A stretch of 64,000 nt of DNA from Streptomyces sp. MMG1533 (GTDB taxonomy: Bacteria; Actinomycetota; Actinomycetes; Streptomycetales; Streptomycetaceae). Made by a program: the position numbers and the translations under genes. The notes below the pieces were generated by a model. It was not told the origin of the DNA. It worked only from the letters and a program-made list of their open reading frames with translations, and made no database searches. Shown here one piece after another: positions 34,321 to 43,075 of the stretch. Location: contig NZ_LGDG01000003.1 in assembly GCF_001279775.1 (NCBI RefSeq), positions 1 to 64,000 on the forward strand. Direction: 5' to 3'. Each line of letters starts with the position of its first letter. The first letter of the stretch is position 1.

Positions 34321-34716
34321 ATGTCACGCCCAGCCGATCTCAGGTTCCGCGCCACCACGGCCTTCCAGCGCCGCGTCGGCAATCCGGTACTGCGCCGCCT
34401 CCCTCTCCAGACGGTCCTGGAGACCACGGGCCGCACCTCCGGCCTGCCCCGCCGGACCCCGGTGGGCGGACGCCGCGTCGGGGACTCCTTCTGGCTGGTC
34501 TCGGAGTTCGGCGAGCGTTCCCAGTACGTCCGCAACATCAAGGCCGATCCGCGGGTACGGGTGCGGATCCGGGGGCGGTGGCACGACGGGACGGCCCACC
34601 TCCTGCCCGACGACGACCCGGTCGCCCGCCTGCGCAGCCTGCCGCGCCTCAACAGCGCGGGAGTGCGGCTGCTGGGGACGGGACTGCTGACGGTGCGGGT
34701 GGATCTGGGCACCTGA
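34321..34716 (+). CDS. Deazaflavin (F420)-dependent nitroreductase/quinone reductase family protein
   Basis: The 131-residue protein is a split-barrel enzyme of the Ddn family. The hallmark is LETTGRTSGLPRRTPVGGRR followed by FWLVSEFGERSQYVRNIKAD. The F420-binding segment is the TTGRxSGxxRxxPV block and the S-x-Y-V-x-N-I motif. These enzymes use F420H2 to reduce quinones or nitro compounds. It is distinct from the homologue at 59572-60042. Confidence 0.88.
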   Translation: MSRPADLRFRATTAFQRRVGNPVLRRLPLQTVLETTGRTSGLPRRTPVGGRRVGDSFWLVSEFGERSQYVRNIKADPRVRVRIRGRWHDGTAHLLPDDDPVARLRSLPRLNSAGVRLLGTGLLTVRVDLGT

Positions 34717-34829
34717 GGTCAGGTCGAGGGAGTTCGGTTCGGTCCCGAAGATGGCCGAAAAACGGGATCTTCACCAGGCGTACCGGGGGTAACACTGGCT
34801 CCATCCAGTTGTTCAGATTTGGAGGAACC

Positions 34830-35291
34830 ATGCGAACCCTGCGATCCATGCGAACCCTGCGATCTCGCTCAACCGCCTTGTCCGCCCTCGTCGCTGTCGC
34901 CGGAGCCACCACCCTCGCGGCGGCCCCCGCCGCGACCGCGGAACCGGCCGCCGCCACCGCCGCCACCGCCGTCCTCGCCGCCGACGTCCCCATGACCGCC
35001 CGGGGCGAGGGCACCTCCGTCGTCTGGTTCGGCAGCCTCCGCATCGACGACGGAAAGACCGTCACCTGCCTGACCGCCTCCAATCCCAGCGGCGGCGACG
35101 GCCGGATCAGGTTCACCACCGACTACAAGATCACCCCGGGCACCACATACGGCGTCTCCGCCTGGGAGACCGGCAAGTGCAGCACCTACATCGAGCAGAC
35201 GGGTCGCTGGTCGCAGTCCCTCGGCGGCGTGACGGTGAAGCCGACGGCCGCGGACGTCGCCGACGGCGTGTACGAGGTCAGGATCCCGTGA
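34830..35291 (+). CDS. Small secreted protein of unknown function
   Basis: The 153-residue protein has a Sec signal peptide ending near TLAAAPAATAEP. The start is ATG 34830 with GGAGGA 3 nt before the spacer. The mature part has one Cys pair (TVTCLTASNP and GKCSTYIEQ) in a small beta-rich domain. An 18-bp direct duplication repeats the first six codons (MRTLRS twice), so an internal ATG at 34848 is a second possible start. I do not recognise the family. Confidence 0.75.
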   Translation: MRTLRSMRTLRSRSTALSALVAVAGATTLAAAPAATAEPAAATAATAVLAADVPMTARGEGTSVVWFGSLRIDDGKTVTCLTASNPSGGDGRIRFTTDYKITPGTTYGVSAWETGKCSTYIEQTGRWSQSLGGVTVKPTAADVADGVYEVRIP

Positions 35292-35306
35292 GCACCCGGT
35301 AGGAGC

Positions 35307-36761
35307 TCACCCCGGCCACACGATCGCCTGCACCTCGCTGTACGCGTGCAGGGCGTACGAGCCCACGTCGCGGCCCACGCCGCTCTTCTTGAACCCCCCG
35401 AACGGCGCCTCCATGTTGCGGCCCACGGTGTTCACGCCGACCCCGCCGGCCCTCAACTGCCGAGCCACCCGGAAGGCGCGGGCGACGTCCGCCGACCAGA
35501 CGTAGTCGATGAGCCCGTACTCGGTGTCGTTGGCCAGTTCCACCCCCTCCTCCTCTTCCTCGAAGGGGACGACCGACACGACCGGACCGAAGATCTCCTC
35601 GCGGGCCACACGCATGTCGTTGGTGCAGTCCGCGAGGAGGGCGGGGGCCACGTAGAACCCCTTGCCGGACACCGACGGCCGTTCGCCGCCCGTCACCACC
35701 ACCGCGCCCTCCTTGCGGCCGAGTTCGACGTACGACTCCACCCGGTCCCGGTGGGCCGCCGAGATCACCGGCCCGACCACCGTGTCCGGCTCCCGCGGGT
35801 CTCCCACCTTCAACCGGCCCGCGTAAGCAGCCAGTTGCTCGACGAGACGGTCGTACACACCGCGCTGCGCGAGCACCCGCGTCGGCGCCGTGCAGATCTG
35901 CCCGCTGTAGAAGGAGAAGGTCGTCCCGATCCCGGCCACCGCCGAACCGACGTCAGCGTCGTCGAAGACGACCGCCGCCCCCTTCCCGCCCAGCTCCATC
36001 AACTGCCGTTTCATGTCCCGCCCGCAGACGGACGCGATGCGCTGTCCGACCGTTGTGGAGCCGGTGAAGCTGACCATGTCGACGTCGGGGGACGAGACGG
36101 CCGCCTCCCCCACCTCCGCCGACCGGCCCGAGACGACGTTCACGACTCCGCGCGGCACCCCGGCCGCCTCCAGCGCCTCCGCCATCCGGTAGACGGAGAG
36201 GGGGTCCTGCGGGGCCGGCTTCACCACGACCGTGTTGCCCATCGCGAGCGCCGGGGCGACCTTCCCCGCCGGGTTCGCCCAGGGGTTGTTGTACGAGGTG
36301 ATGCAGGTGACGACCCCGACCGGCTGACGTACGGCCAGCGCGCCCATCACCGCCGCCCGCCCCATCGGTCCGGCCTCGTTGATCTGCGGCGGGATCGCCC
36401 ACTCGGCGGGCTCGACGCGCGCGTACCGCCGGAAACGGGCGGCCGCCACCCCGACCTGCATCCGCCGGGCCGTCGCCGTGGTCGCCCCGGTCTCCGCCCG
36501 GGCGAGCTCGGCATACGACTCCAGGCGGGCCCCGATGATCCCCGCGGCCCGCTCCAGAATCGCCGCCCGTTCCTCCGGCGTCGTACGCGACCACGGCCCG
36601 AAGGCCTCGCGGGCCGCGGCACAGGCCGCGAGCACCTGATCCCGCGAGGCCTCCGGCGCCCGGCCGACGGTCTCCTCGGTCGCCGGGTCGACGACCTCGT
36701 AGTGACCGCCGTCCGGCTCTACCCACACACCGCCGACGAACAGCCGCTGTCCCTCGGTCAC
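35307..36761 (-). CDS. NAD(P)-dependent aldehyde dehydrogenase
   Basis: The 484-residue protein has the ALDH catalytic Glu in MELGGKGAAVV (E256) and Cys in FYSGQICTAPT (C290). The cofactor motif is FTGSTTVGQ and the late motifs are EEIFGPVVSVVPF and PFGGFKKSGVG. It oxidises an aldehyde to a carboxylic acid. GTG 36761 overlaps the TGA of the upstream amidohydrolase gene (GTGA), so it is translationally coupled to it. It ends the operon that starts with the LLM gene at 39703. Confidence 0.93.
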   Translation of the reverse strand: MTEGQRLFVGGVWVEPDGGHYEVVDPATEETVGRAPEASRDQVLAACAAAREAFGPWSRTTPEERAAILERAAGIIGARLESYAELARAETGATTATARRMQVGVAAARFRRYARVEPAEWAIPPQINEAGPMGRAAVMGALAVRQPVGVVTCITSYNNPWANPAGKVAPALAMGNTVVVKPAPQDPLSVYRMAEALEAAGVPRGVVNVVSGRSAEVGEAAVSSPDVDMVSFTGSTTVGQRIASVCGRDMKRQLMELGGKGAAVVFDDADVGSAVAGIGTTFSFYSGQICTAPTRVLAQRGVYDRLVEQLAAYAGRLKVGDPREPDTVVGPVISAAHRDRVESYVELGRKEGAVVVTGGERPSVSGKGFYVAPALLADCTNDMRVAREEIFGPVVSVVPFEEEEEGVELANDTEYGLIDYVWSADVARAFRVARQLRAGGVGVNTVGRNMEAPFGGFKKSGVGRDVGSYALHAYSEVQAIVWPG

Positions 36762-38488
36762 TTGGTCGCCACCGTCCGGGTGTCCCGCCCCGAGCGCAGC
36801 ACCTTCCCGGGCACCGCCCCGCTCACCACGTCGTCCCGGATCGCCTCGACCCCGTTGACCCACACGGCCCGTATCCCGAGGGCCTTGGAGTCCAGCCGGG
36901 GGCTGTCACCCGGCAGGTCGTGCACCAGGGTGGCCTTGCCCGCGTCGATCCGTTCCGGGTCGAAGAGGACGAGGTCCGCATGGAAGCCCTCCCGTATCCG
37001 GCCGCGCTCACGGAGCCCGAAGAGCTGCGCCGGATCGTCCGTCAGCATCTTCACGGCCTGCTCCAGCCCGACCAGCCTCCGCCCGCGCAGGCAGTCCCCG
37101 ATGAAGCGGGTCGTGTACGGCGCCCCGCACATCCGGTCCAGATGCGCGCCCGCGTCCGACCCGCCGAGCAGGACGTCCTCGTGCTGCCAGGTCTCGGCGC
37201 GCAGGGCCCAGGACGCCGGGTCGTTGTCGGTGGGCATGGGCCACAGGACCGTACGCAGCTCGTCGGCGGCGCAGATCTCGACGAGGCAGTGGAAGGGGTC
37301 CTGGCCCCGCTCGGCCGCGATGTCCTGCACCACCCGCCCGCTCAGACCCCGGTTCGCCTCGCTGTACGTGTCGCCGATGACGTATCGGCCGAAGTTCGTC
37401 AGCCGCCGGAAGACGCCCGCCTCCTTGGACCCGGCGCGCTCCAGCATCTCGGCCCGGACGGACGGGTCGCGCAGTCGCTCGATGCGCTCGGGGACGGGGA
37501 GGGCGAGGACCGGGCCCCAGCCCGGGATGAGGTTCAGGGCGCAGAAGGTGCCCAGGGACATGTTCATCGGCGTGAGGATCGGCATGGTGAGCGCGACGAC
37601 CCGGCCGCCCGCCTTCCGGGCCTGCTCGCTCGCGAGGAGCTGCCTGGGCACCCGCTCGGGGACGGACGCGTCGACCGTGAGGACGTTCCAGTTCAGGGGG
37701 CGTCCGGCCGCCGCGCTCATCTCGACGAGCAGGTCGATCTCCGCGTCGCTGAACTGGTCGAGACAGCCCGCGACGATCGCCTCGATCTGGGTGCCCTCGT
37801 GCTCACCGACGGCCCGGGAGAGCGCCAGCAGCTCGGCGGGCAGGGCGTGCCGGGAGGCGACCGGCTTGCCGTCGCCGTCGGAGTGGGTGGACGACTGGGT
37901 GGTGGAGAAGCCCCAGGCCCCGGCGTCCATGGCCTCGTGGAAGAGCGCGAGCATCTCGCCCAGTTGCTCCTCGCTCGGCTGTCCGCCGATCGCGTCCGGC
38001 CCCATCACGTACCGCCGCAGCGCGCAATGCCCCACCATGAAGCCGGCGTTGACGGCGATCCGCCCCTCCAGCGCGTCCAGGTACTCCCCGAAACCCCGCC
38101 AGCTCCAGGGCGCCCCCTCCTCCAGCGCGACCAGCGACATGCCCTCGACCTTGGACATCATGCGGCGGGTGTAGTCGGCGTCCTGAGGACGGGCCGGGTT
38201 CAGCGGTGCCAGGGTGAAACCGCAGTTGCCGGCCGCGACCGTGGTCACCCCGTGGTTCAGGGACGGGGTGGCGTACGGATCCCAGAAGAGCTGGGCGTCG
38301 TAGTGGGTGTGCGGGTCGACGAACCCGGGCGCGAGAACGAGCCCGGAGGCGTCCTCGACGGTACGGGCTTCCTCGGTGACAGTACCGAGGGCGGCGATAC
38401 GGCCGTCGCGGACGCCGACGTCGGCGGTGTACGAGGGCGCGCCGGTTCCGTCCACAACGGTCGCGCCCTTGATGACGTGATCAAGCAT
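36758..38488 (-). CDS. Amidohydrolase, N-acyl-D-amino-acid deacylase/dihydroorotase-like
   Basis: The 576-residue protein has the metal-binding start FVDPHTHYDAQLFWDP (HxH), preceded by KGATVVDGTG. Late in the sequence are GGSDAGAHLDRMCGAPY (metal Asp) and FGLRERGRIREGFHADLVLF, the usual C-terminal small-domain return. This is the D-aminoacylase branch of the amidohydrolase superfamily. The real substrate is likely an amide or lactam made in the same catabolic route. It starts at ATG 38488, 97 bp after the LLM gene stop. Confidence 0.88.
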   Translation of the reverse strand: MLDHVIKGATVVDGTGAPSYTADVGVRDGRIAALGTVTEEARTVEDASGLVLAPGFVDPHTHYDAQLFWDPYATPSLNHGVTTVAAGNCGFTLAPLNPARPQDADYTRRMMSKVEGMSLVALEEGAPWSWRGFGEYLDALEGRIAVNAGFMVGHCALRRYVMGPDAIGGQPSEEQLGEMLALFHEAMDAGAWGFSTTQSSTHSDGDGKPVASRHALPAELLALSRAVGEHEGTQIEAIVAGCLDQFSDAEIDLLVEMSAAAGRPLNWNVLTVDASVPERVPRQLLASEQARKAGGRVVALTMPILTPMNMSLGTFCALNLIPGWGPVLALPVPERIERLRDPSVRAEMLERAGSKEAGVFRRLTNFGRYVIGDTYSEANRGLSGRVVQDIAAERGQDPFHCLVEICAADELRTVLWPMPTDNDPASWALRAETWQHEDVLLGGSDAGAHLDRMCGAPYTTRFIGDCLRGRRLVGLEQAVKMLTDDPAQLFGLRERGRIREGFHADLVLFDPERIDAGKATLVHDLPGDSPRLDSKALGIRAVWVNGVEAIRDDVVSGAVPGKVLRSGRDTRTVATK

Positions 38489-38584
38489 GGGGGCTGCCTC
38501 CTCGAACTCCGGCCCGGTGCACCTGCCTAGGGGCGCGGGGAACTGCGCGACCAGCCACAACGGACCCGCACCCCGCGACGGCGA

Positions 38585-39703
38585 TCAAGAGGCAGCCCGG
38601 AACCGCGACGTCCGATGCACCGGATCCGTGTCGATCTTCGGAATCACGTGCTCCCCGATCAGCCGGATCGTCTGCAACGTCTCCTCCTTCGGCACCCCGA
38701 CCGGCAACCCGAAGCTCAACTGGTCGGCCCCCGCCTGCTCCCACCGCTTGCACTGCCGGGACACCTCGTCCGGATCCCCGCAGATCAACAACTCCTCCTC
38801 GATGAGGACCTCGACGAACTCCGCGGTGTACTCCGGCAACGTCTCCGGCCACACGGGAAAGCCCTCGGGCCGCGGGAAGGTGTCGTGGTACCGGAACACC
38901 AGCGACGGCAGATAGTGCAGCCCGCCGTTGACCGCGATCTCGATCGCCTCGGCGTGCGTGGGCGCACAGATCGCGGTGGTCGTCACCATCACGTTGTCGT
39001 TGACGAAGTCCCCGATCGGCTCGGCGTCCACGATCGCGCTCTTGTACTGCTCGAGGACCCACTCCATGTCGGAGACCTTCTGCACGCTGAAGCCGAGCAC
39101 TCCGAGGCCCTTGCGGGCGGCCATGGCGTACGAGGGCGGCGACCCGGCGGCGTACCACATCGCCGGATGGGACTTCCCGTACGGCTTCGGGAGCACCTTC
39201 CTCGGCGGGAGCTGCCAGTGCTTGCCCTGGAAGCCCACGTACTCGTCCTGGAGCCACATCTTGGGGAACTCGGCGATGGTCTCTTCCCAGATCTCCTTCG
39301 TGTGGTTCATGTCGGTGATGCCCGGAAGGAAGCCGAGGATCTCGTGCGAGCCGGCTCCGCGTCCGCTGCCGAACTCGAAGCGGTTCTCGGTGAGATGGTC
39401 GAGCATGGCGACCTTCTCGGCGACCTTCACGGGATGGTTGACCTGGGCCAGCGGGTTGAAGATCCCGGAGCCGAGGTGGATCCGCTCGGTGGCGTGTGCG
39501 AGGTAGCCGAGGAAGACGTCGCTGGCGGAGAGGTGCGAGTACTCCTCCAGGAAGTGGTGCTCGGACGCCCAGGCGTACTTGAACCCGGACTTGTCCGCCT
39601 GGATGACGTACTCGGTCTCCTCCATCAGCGCCTTGTGCTCGGCCAGCGGGTCGGTCTCGGCGCGCTTGCCCACGTATCCCTGTACAAAGAGCCCGAATTC
39701 CAA
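38585..39703 (-). CDS. LLM-class flavin-dependent monooxygenase
   Basis: The 372-residue protein is a luciferase-like TIM barrel: GLFVQGYVG, YAWASEHHFLEEYSHLSASD, LGSGIFNPLAQVNHPVKVAE, MLDHLTENRFEFGSGRG. EHHFLEEYSH and SGIFNPxxxxxHP fit the FMN-dependent bacterial-luciferase branch better than the F420 branch. It probably hydroxylates or inserts oxygen into a ketone using a flavin reductase elsewhere. It is first in an operon with the amidohydrolase and aldehyde dehydrogenase. Two TCTGACG-type operators lie 29 and 92 bp upstream. Confidence 0.88.
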   Translation of the reverse strand: MEFGLFVQGYVGKRAETDPLAEHKALMEETEYVIQADKSGFKYAWASEHHFLEEYSHLSASDVFLGYLAHATERIHLGSGIFNPLAQVNHPVKVAEKVAMLDHLTENRFEFGSGRGAGSHEILGFLPGITDMNHTKEIWEETIAEFPKMWLQDEYVGFQGKHWQLPPRKVLPKPYGKSHPAMWYAAGSPPSYAMAARKGLGVLGFSVQKVSDMEWVLEQYKSAIVDAEPIGDFVNDNVMVTTTAICAPTHAEAIEIAVNGGLHYLPSLVFRYHDTFPRPEGFPVWPETLPEYTAEFVEVLIEEELLICGDPDEVSRQCKRWEQAGADQLSFGLPVGVPKEETLQTIRLIGEHVIPKIDTDPVHRTSRFRAAS

Positions 39704-39731
39704 GGAGGTTCACCATCCCCAGTCCAGAGTT

Positions 39732-39748
39732 TCTGACGTACCGTCAGA
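39732..39748. promoter_or_regulatory. Catabolic-regulon operator, copy 2
   Basis: TCTGACG-TAC-CGTCAGA is a perfect palindrome 29 bp upstream of the LLM start at 39703. A second, weaker copy lies 63 bp further up (39795), which is six helical turns away. Confidence 0.85.
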
Positions 39749-39794
39749 TTCAGCTGTTCGCCGACTGTGGCACCGCAGCCATGCACCGTCAATA

Positions 39795-39811
39795 GCTGAC
39801 GAATAGTCAGA
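39795..39811. promoter_or_regulatory. Catabolic-regulon operator, copy 3 (imperfect)
   Basis: GCTGACG-AAT-AGTCAGA differs from the palindrome at two positions. It overlaps the end of the SDR gene (stop at 39807-39809). It probably assists copy 2 in controlling the LLM operon. Confidence 0.6.
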
Positions 39812-40577
39812 TGACGGCGACTCCCGCCAGCCACCCCCCGTCGATCACGAACGGCTGTCCGGTGATGTAGGAGGAGTCGTCGGAGGTGAGGAAGAGCGCG
39901 AGCCGGGCCACCTCCTCCGGCCGCCCGATCCGGCCCAGCGGCACGAGTTTGCGGTACAGCCCGTCGATGGCCTTCGACATCTCCTCGACGTCCGCTTCCG
40001 GGTCCATCCGGGCCGGGTTGGACATCGCGGTGTCGATGGCCCCCGGGCACACGGCGTTGACGCGTATCCGGCGGGGGGCCAGCTCCAGGGCGGCGACCCG
40101 GGTGAGGCCGACGATCGCGTGCTTGGTCGCCGCGTACGCGCCCACCGCCGCCATCCCGGTCACCCCGGTGTACGAAGCGGTGTTGACCACCGTCCCCCCG
40201 TCCGCCATCGCGGGCGCGACACTCTTGATGCCGAGGAAGCAGCCGACCTGGTTGACCCGGACGACGTCCATGAACTCGTCGAGGGGCGTGTCGACGAGGG
40301 TGTTGAAGCGCAGGACGCCGGCGTTGTTGACGAGGCCGTCGACCCGGCCGTACGTGTCCCGGGCGGCGGCCACGGCCCCGCGCCAGTCGGCCTCCTCACG
40401 GACGTCGAGGCGGACGTACAGCGCGCCCAGCTCCTCGGCGAGGGCCCGGCCCTGGTCTTCGAGGACGTCGGCGACCACGACCTCGGCCCCTTCCTCCCTG
40501 AAGAGCCGGGCCTCCTGCTCCCCCTGCCCGCGCGCCGCGCCGGTGATCAGGACGACGCGTCCGTCGAGCTTGCCCAT
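39807..40577 (-). CDS. Short-chain dehydrogenase (hydroxysteroid dehydrogenase-like)
   Basis: The 256-residue protein has TGAARGQGEQEARLF for cofactor binding, LVNNAGVLRF, NTASYTGVTGM (catalytic Ser) and YAATKHAIVGLTR (Tyr, Lys). Its closest familiar pattern is the 3-alpha/20-beta-hydroxysteroid dehydrogenase group, recognisable by GAARGQGE and DGGW. The Asp after the second strand (VVVADVLEDQG) indicates NAD rather than NADP. An operator (40624-40640) lies 47 bp upstream. It precedes the LLM operon on the same strand and may feed it. Confidence 0.92.
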   Translation of the reverse strand: MGKLDGRVVLITGAARGQGEQEARLFREEGAEVVVADVLEDQGRALAEELGALYVRLDVREEADWRGAVAAARDTYGRVDGLVNNAGVLRFNTLVDTPLDEFMDVVRVNQVGCFLGIKSVAPAMADGGTVVNTASYTGVTGMAAVGAYAATKHAIVGLTRVAALELAPRRIRVNAVCPGAIDTAMSNPARMDPEADVEEMSKAIDGLYRKLVPLGRIGRPEEVARLALFLTSDDSSYITGQPFVIDGGWLAGVAVI

Positions 40578-40623
40578 GCGGAACCCCCTTCACATCGATG
40601 GAGCTCAGCAGCGTACCGCCAGA

Positions 40624-40640
40624 TCTGACGAATCGTCAGA
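40624..40640. promoter_or_regulatory. Catabolic-regulon operator, copy 4
   Basis: TCTGACG-AAT-CGTCAGA is a perfect palindrome, 47 bp upstream of the SDR start at 40577. Confidence 0.85.
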
Positions 40641-40794
40641 TGCGGGAGTCCGCCGTCGCGAAAGCAAATCTCAAGTGACCGGAGAGTAGGGATATTTGAC
40701 CCTGTCGGGACCGCCCGAGGGGCCCCAATAATCCTCAACGGAAAGGCAAAGGAACCTAAAGGAATCCCTATGAATCCCAAGGAGGGAGCTCACC

Positions 40795-41520
40795 ATGGCC
40801 AGGAGGAGCAGGACGAACAAGAAGGTCCGGCTCATAGCCGTCGGAGCCGCGCTCGCGACCGGCGGGGCCATCATCGCGCTGCTGCCCTCGGCGAACGCCG
40901 CCGACGACAAGACACCCGAAGAGATCATGCAGATGTGCGACCAGTCCCGGGTGATCAACGGCGAGCAGCAGTCATTGGACAGCAGCTTCAGTGACAGTTT
41001 CCTGTCCGACTCCTGCGAGTTCGTCGAGACGAAGTTCGAGGCCCTCAACGGGCCCACGGAAAAGGTGACGGTCGACTTCCCGAACTGTGAGCCGAACGCC
41101 ACCGGTCCCGCGACGGTCACCACCGAATGGTCGACGGCGGTGGCGCAGGGCCAGGGCAAGTACTCCGTGACCCAGCAGGGCGGCGGAGGCGGTCTCTTCG
41201 GATTCCTCAGCGGCTCCTGGGTGAAGCACACGGGAACGCTGGACATGACCATCAAGTCGGCGACCGCCAGCGACTCGGAGGAAAGGCAAGTCCCCGTCGG
41301 CAAGGTGCTCCACGTCGAGTTCACGCCGAAGTTGCAGCGCATGACCGGAGTCTGGCGGGTGAAGATCGACGCCCGCGAGGCGACCACGACCACCAACGCC
41401 ACACCCGAGCAGATCTTCGAGGCGGAGGACGTCGTCGAGGGCCCCGTCGTCCTGGCGGGTGCCGCCGGCGCGCCCGGAGTTGCCGACGGCGTCTCCAAAC
41501 CGGTCCTGACCGACTGCTGA
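40795..41520 (+). CDS. Secreted protein, possible aerolysin/ETX-like beta-fold, first of a pair
   Basis: The 241-residue protein has a Sec signal (LIAVGAALATGGAIIALLP then SANAAD). The mature part reads SCEFVETKFEALNGPTEKVT, FPNCEPNATGPATVTTEW, a Gly-rich loop (QQGGGGGLFGFLSGSW), then Ser/Thr-alternating strands TGTLDMTIKSATASDSEERQ and VPVGKVLHVEF. That order resembles the long beta domain of aerolysin/ETX-MTX2 proteins: Ser/Thr strands, a VPxxK turn, then another strand. Cys pairs are likely disulfides. A strong SD (AGGAGGGAG) lies in 40780-40789. The family match is a structural guess. Confidence 0.55.
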   Translation: MARRSRTNKKVRLIAVGAALATGGAIIALLPSANAADDKTPEEIMQMCDQSRVINGEQQSLDSSFSDSFLSDSCEFVETKFEALNGPTEKVTVDFPNCEPNATGPATVTTEWSTAVAQGQGKYSVTQQGGGGGLFGFLSGSWVKHTGTLDMTIKSATASDSEERQVPVGKVLHVEFTPKLQRMTGVWRVKIDAREATTTTNATPEQIFEAEDVVEGPVVLAGAAGAPGVADGVSKPVLTDC

Positions 41521-41588
41521 GACGCGCTCCGCACACCCTGAACGCCTCATTTCCCCCCACCCAGCACACCCTGTACAGGAGACTCACC

Positions 41589-42380
41589 ATGACAGGCACC
41601 GGCCGCGGCGGAAGCCACCGGAGCAAGAAGAAGCGCATCACCCTCGTCCTGGCACCGGTCGCCGCCCTCGCGGTGGCCGTCCCGCTGATGAACAGCGCGG
41701 GTGCGGCCACCCCCGACGAGGCGGCCACCGACTGCCGCACGGACTCGGACAAGCTGGAGAACTGCCAATTCGTCGACGTCCAGGTCAAGCGGGACAGTTT
41801 CGGGCCCAACGAGCGGGTTTCCGCCGTGAGCGACAACTGTGGATCGACGGCCGAGGCAACGAAGTCCTTCAGCGTGAGCGCGGCGGTGACCAGGGTCATT
41901 CAGCTGGAAGACGGATTCACCGTGGACGGCGAAACGAAGTTGGGCAACTCGTTCTTCGAGATCGGCGGGAAGTTCAGTACGTCGGAAATCAATATCAAGC
42001 GCGACGACACCACGAGCTCGTTCACGTTCTCCCGAAGCGACGCGGTGCAGGCAGACAACATCGGCTTCTTCATGTGGTCCCACAAGCGCACCGACGTCAG
42101 CGGATTCCTCAAGGCCACCTACAAGGAGGCACAGGACGGCCAGACGGTGTTCTTCTCCCCGAGCGAGGGAGCCACCACCATCCACGCCTTCTATCCGCAA
42201 CTGCTCAGCAACGGAACCCCGGACGGCCGTCTTTGGCTGCGCAATGTGAAGTGCGGAACACCGGAGGCCGACGGGATCCTCAACAGCACGAAGAGCCTCC
42301 GCACCGAGCCCGGATTCGGTGAGGGCGGCGAGAACGTCACCGACGTCGAAATACCGTTGTCGGAGATTCCGGCACCGTAG
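41589..42380 (+). CDS. Secreted protein related to its upstream neighbour
   Basis: The 263-residue protein has a Sec signal (ITLVLAPVAALAVAVPLMNS AGAA). It shares with the upstream protein the pattern ENCQFVDVQVKRDSFGPNER then DNCGSTAEAT (C-x-FV ... GP-x-E-K/R-V ... NC). The middle is a long strand pair with amphipathic loop (FTVDGETKLGNSFFEIGGKF), ending in a domain with FYPQLLSNG. The two genes are 68 bp apart and codirectional, so they probably form an operon. An orphan LuxR-type regulator lies convergent downstream. Function is unknown. Confidence 0.6.
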   Translation: MTGTGRGGSHRSKKKRITLVLAPVAALAVAVPLMNSAGAATPDEAATDCRTDSDKLENCQFVDVQVKRDSFGPNERVSAVSDNCGSTAEATKSFSVSAAVTRVIQLEDGFTVDGETKLGNSFFEIGGKFSTSEINIKRDDTTSSFTFSRSDAVQADNIGFFMWSHKRTDVSGFLKATYKEAQDGQTVFFSPSEGATTIHAFYPQLLSNGTPDGRLWLRNVKCGTPEADGILNSTKSLRTEPGFGEGGENVTDVEIPLSEIPAP

Positions 42381-42388
42381 CCGCCCCT

Positions 42389-42414
42389 CCGTATCCGCAG
42401 CGCCGTGGATACGG
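42389..42414. terminator. Hairpin between convergent genes
   Basis: CCGTATCC (42389-42396) pairs with GGATACGG (42407-42414), an 8-bp perfect stem. It sits just after the second secreted-protein stop and before the convergent LuxR gene end, so it can serve both. Confidence 0.5.
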
Positions 42415-42430
42415 CATCGCGAGAACGTTC

Positions 42431-43075
42431 TCAGGCATGAAGCACGGGCGTGGCCCCCAACCATCTCAGCACCGCGTCCGTGCTTCCCCTGGCATCCAGC
42501 TTGGCGTAGATGTTGCTGAGGTTGTTGCGGACGGTCTTCTCGCTCAGCCGTAACTTCCGCCCGATCTCCTGGGCGCCCAGGCCGGTCGACAGCAGTTCCA
42601 TGATCTGCTGCTCGCGCGGGGAGAGCTTGGCCCGCAGCCTCTCCATCGCGCCCCCGGCCCGCGACATCCGCTGGGCCCCTTCCCGCAGCGCGGCGCACGC
42701 CGACGGGGAGAGGTAGGTGTGCCCGACCGTGGCGGCCATGACCGCGGAGGACAGCATCTGGGAGCAGTAGTCGTCCTCGACCAGACAGCCCGCCCCGCGC
42801 CGGAACACCTCGACGATCGTCTCGGTGTCCCGGCGGGGAGTGACGACGACCGTCGGCAGAGTCCTGGCGCCCATCGCGCGGAGCAGGCCGGCCAGGGCCT
42901 TCGACGGGTCGTCGCAGCGCAGGACCACGGCGTCCACGGCCTCCGGTACGTCCAGCGACCGGCGCAGGTGCACCACCCGGCGCACATAGGGGTCGTCCTG
43001 GGCCGGCCAGTCGGTGTGCGGCCATTCGGCCTCGGCGCAGGCGAGGGCGACGGAGAGTCGCTGGGAGGATCGCAC
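42431..43075 (-). CDS. LuxR/NarL-type regulator with an atypical receiver domain
   Basis: The 214-residue protein ends with a NarL helix-turn-helix (LSPREQQIMELLSTGLGAQE, LSEKTVRNNLSNIYAKL). The first 120 residues follow a receiver-like pattern (DAVVLRCDDPSK, LPTVVVTPRRDTETIVEVFR, GCLVEDDY). The acidic pair after strand 1 is missing and strand 3 has Arg where the phosphoacceptor Asp is expected. The conserved Lys is also absent. It is thus not controlled by ordinary phosphorylation, and no kinase gene is nearby. It could regulate the convergent secreted pair. Confidence 0.82.
   Translation of the reverse strand: MRSSQRLSVALACAEAEWPHTDWPAQDDPYVRRVVHLRRSLDVPEAVDAVVLRCDDPSKALAGLLRAMGARTLPTVVVTPRRDTETIVEVFRRGAGCLVEDDYCSQMLSSAVMAATVGHTYLSPSACAALREGAQRMSRAGGAMERLRAKLSPREQQIMELLSTGLGAQEIGRKLRLSEKTVRNNLSNIYAKLDARGSTDAVLRWLGATPVLHA

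Noticed and set aside
35346..38174. A 942-codon plus-strand frame
   Set aside because: It is antisense to the aldehyde dehydrogenase and amidohydrolase genes, which have catalytic motifs.
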